Assembly: GCA_021927905.1 (NCBI GenBank)
Contig: BLLK01000055.1
Coordinates: forward strand, 62,001 to 126,000
Direction of reading: 5' to 3'
Length of the DNA: 64,000 nt
Source of the DNA: Chaetoceros tenuissimus
Lineage: Eukaryota > Bacillariophyta > Thalassiosirophyceae > Chaetocerotales > Chaetocerotaceae
Positions 63,901 to 64,000 of the stretch are shown here, piece after piece; position 1 is the first letter of the stretch; the number at the start of each line of letters is the position of its first letter. The notes below the pieces were generated by a model, which was not told where the DNA came from, ran no database searches, and was given only the letters and a program-made list of their open reading frames with translations. Made by a program: the position numbers and the translations under genes.

Positions 63901-64000
63901 ATGAACTGAACGAAGTCCTCCGATCCCCAGTCGCAACAAGATTAGATGGGGAAAGTTTCTTTGTTGACAGTGACCTAGATATCAAGAATGAGATTAGTCG
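60906..64000 (+). CDS. Kinesin-13 microtubule depolymerase with N-terminal SAM domain, 3' end off the window
   Basis: Removes tubulin from microtubule ends. The frame opens at the ATG at 60906, the first after an in-frame stop, and runs to the edge without introns. Residues about 8-65 form a SAM-like domain (TWLSAIGLSPQIIETFEAAG, then ELEVCHYPALGV). About 500 residues of basic Ser/Lys/Arg-rich sequence with repeated SPSP sites follow. The motor spans about 575-920. It reads IRVVVRKRP, FAYGQTGSGKTFTM (P-loop near 668), NRDSSRSHAVLQL (switch I) and FIDLAGSERGADT (switch II; the RGADT ending marks kinesin-13), then INTSLLALKEVIRAL and HIPFRGSKLTQVL. The central motor behind a basic neck is the kinesin-13 layout. 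The sequence after the motor is very acidic. Confidence 0.94.
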   Translation, partial: MPKQKQNLVQTWLSAIGLSPQIIETFEAAGIVNPVDLAELEVCHYPALGVQDAADRKKLFYLVQRVKMAVPAENDIMSPTPSSQQAGDTPMQTKGQLTDSFDIDHELDDDGIDDALEEQYKPLLHESDNSFQSMEDEEEWTSDEPPSPPVNQSADSLDRSYLKDSPSPRNKREAAFLKKRAARLEKLTPPRKIVVDSPSPDKRKTKKSPRVSKRVPSENSSPSPEKPKRNTETRRQVLARLKRDNSKDDVVMNSSIEDSSPSPTKRKAKRKSPKKSAFDMEPITTSLSDDVVPLEPPKTTRRSRRLEEKLNKNDVSNDDEKSLGSKHSATSHGSRTRRSARAKNTGTDTFGNERQATSSKGVSGITSTSKKERKSKLQNPTKRLSTIPSDRPSIMSPVATITSADDIINDILGDDDVVSVKSSSSRGSSRQSLSAPRTRTFSSDDRSYRSGNSTKSNTSRGGTRKSAKSSLANRAKSTPKGRVSMSNSRDVSPSKAFPGLDATKSRSFDEFGKKDPETPKSTKSNASGTVFVHGGRTDKSWSTRVNAAREANVLKHQEETAGMNLEGDREEEMRIRVVVRKRPMSKKEASKKDEVDVIHPLRYSAYGRVLVYQPKTRVDLTKEIETLPFAFDNVFAENSNNMQIYDETIRPLIPGAFAGRWASVFAYGQTGSGKTFTMMGSTLTGIKAKNQNVKHDENYGLYVLAARDLFEFASRKEYSHLKIGASLFEIYGGKLFDLLNNRNPVKCLENHKGRVCFPGLSEHPIRNADELMKLIEAGSNNRSTGSTSANRDSSRSHAVLQLHLRKTVGKRENVEHGRLTFIDLAGSERGADTNKASRTTRLEGADINTSLLALKEVIRALATGDSMTHIPFRGSKLTQVLKESFVGKNSRTVMVACVAPNITNCEHTLNTLRYADRVKERNPESGRLADSVAKASKIETKPLLAEVNNLAEDESRQKNIPATDGGDEDDAYEDDDNWLSDFDNEDDDDNEEFLNEGIDELNEVLRSPVATRLDGESFFVDSDLDIKNEIS

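Overview
The window reads as nuclear DNA of a diatom (stramenopile alga). The sequence is AT-rich, and genes carry zero to four short GT-AG introns with GTAAGT-like donors. Several proteins start with a signal peptide followed by a Phe at the probable cleavage point (VAF-VPS, VSA-FSF, AYT-FTL), the plastid-import style of algae with secondary plastids. Families common in diatoms are present: cysteine-rich secreted modules, PSxxPT-rich acidic membrane proteins, and long Ser/Asp-rich proteins. The genus is not identifiable from what I can see. No rRNA, tRNA or CRISPR array was recognised.

Layout. 1-3.4 kb: two neighbouring spliceosome genes on the minus strand, SF3A2 (running off the left edge and carrying an N-terminal ubiquitin-like domain) and the U2AF large subunit. 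3.4-10 kb: a gene-poor, decaying stretch with an unidentified pseudogene hit by a 737-bp hAT-type MITE, tandem duplications, a remnant of a secreted-protein gene, a possible two-exon gene and a fold-back element. 10-16.5 kb: a hypothetical protein, a plastid ALB3/OXA1 insertase, DNMT2 and a NYN-type RNase. 16.8-22.6 kb: a sulfatase gene split by about 3.3 kb holding a divergent pair (a protein with C-terminal PIP boxes and a 2OG-Fe(II) oxygenase-like protein) and a second oxygenase fragment. 22.6-29.4 kb: the proteasome activator PA200/BLM10. 30.2-40.2 kb: a small rhodanese, then a very large Ser/Asp-rich membrane protein ending in seven FG-GAP-like repeats. 40.3-50.6 kb: IWS1, a HOOK-type coiled-coil protein, plastid sulfite reductase, a diatom-type repeat protein and a Ser-rich protein. 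50.9-51.5 kb: another MITE. 51.9-64 kb: a PPR protein, an acidic single-pass membrane protein, a ceramidase-like CREST protein, a SPRY protein, ornithine carbamoyltransferase and a SAM-domain kinesin-13 that runs off the right edge.

Genes are packed closely where the sequence is alive. Convergent neighbours end 37-110 bp apart and divergent neighbours share 130-500 bp, so shared promoters are likely. The genes cover splicing, tRNA methylation, proteasome activation, plastid sulfur and membrane biogenesis, arginine/urea metabolism and the cytoskeleton, with no single pathway linking them. The most unusual items are the ubiquitin-like/SF3A2 fusion, the PIP-box/oxygenase cassette lodged in the sulfatase gene, and the giant propeller-bearing membrane protein.
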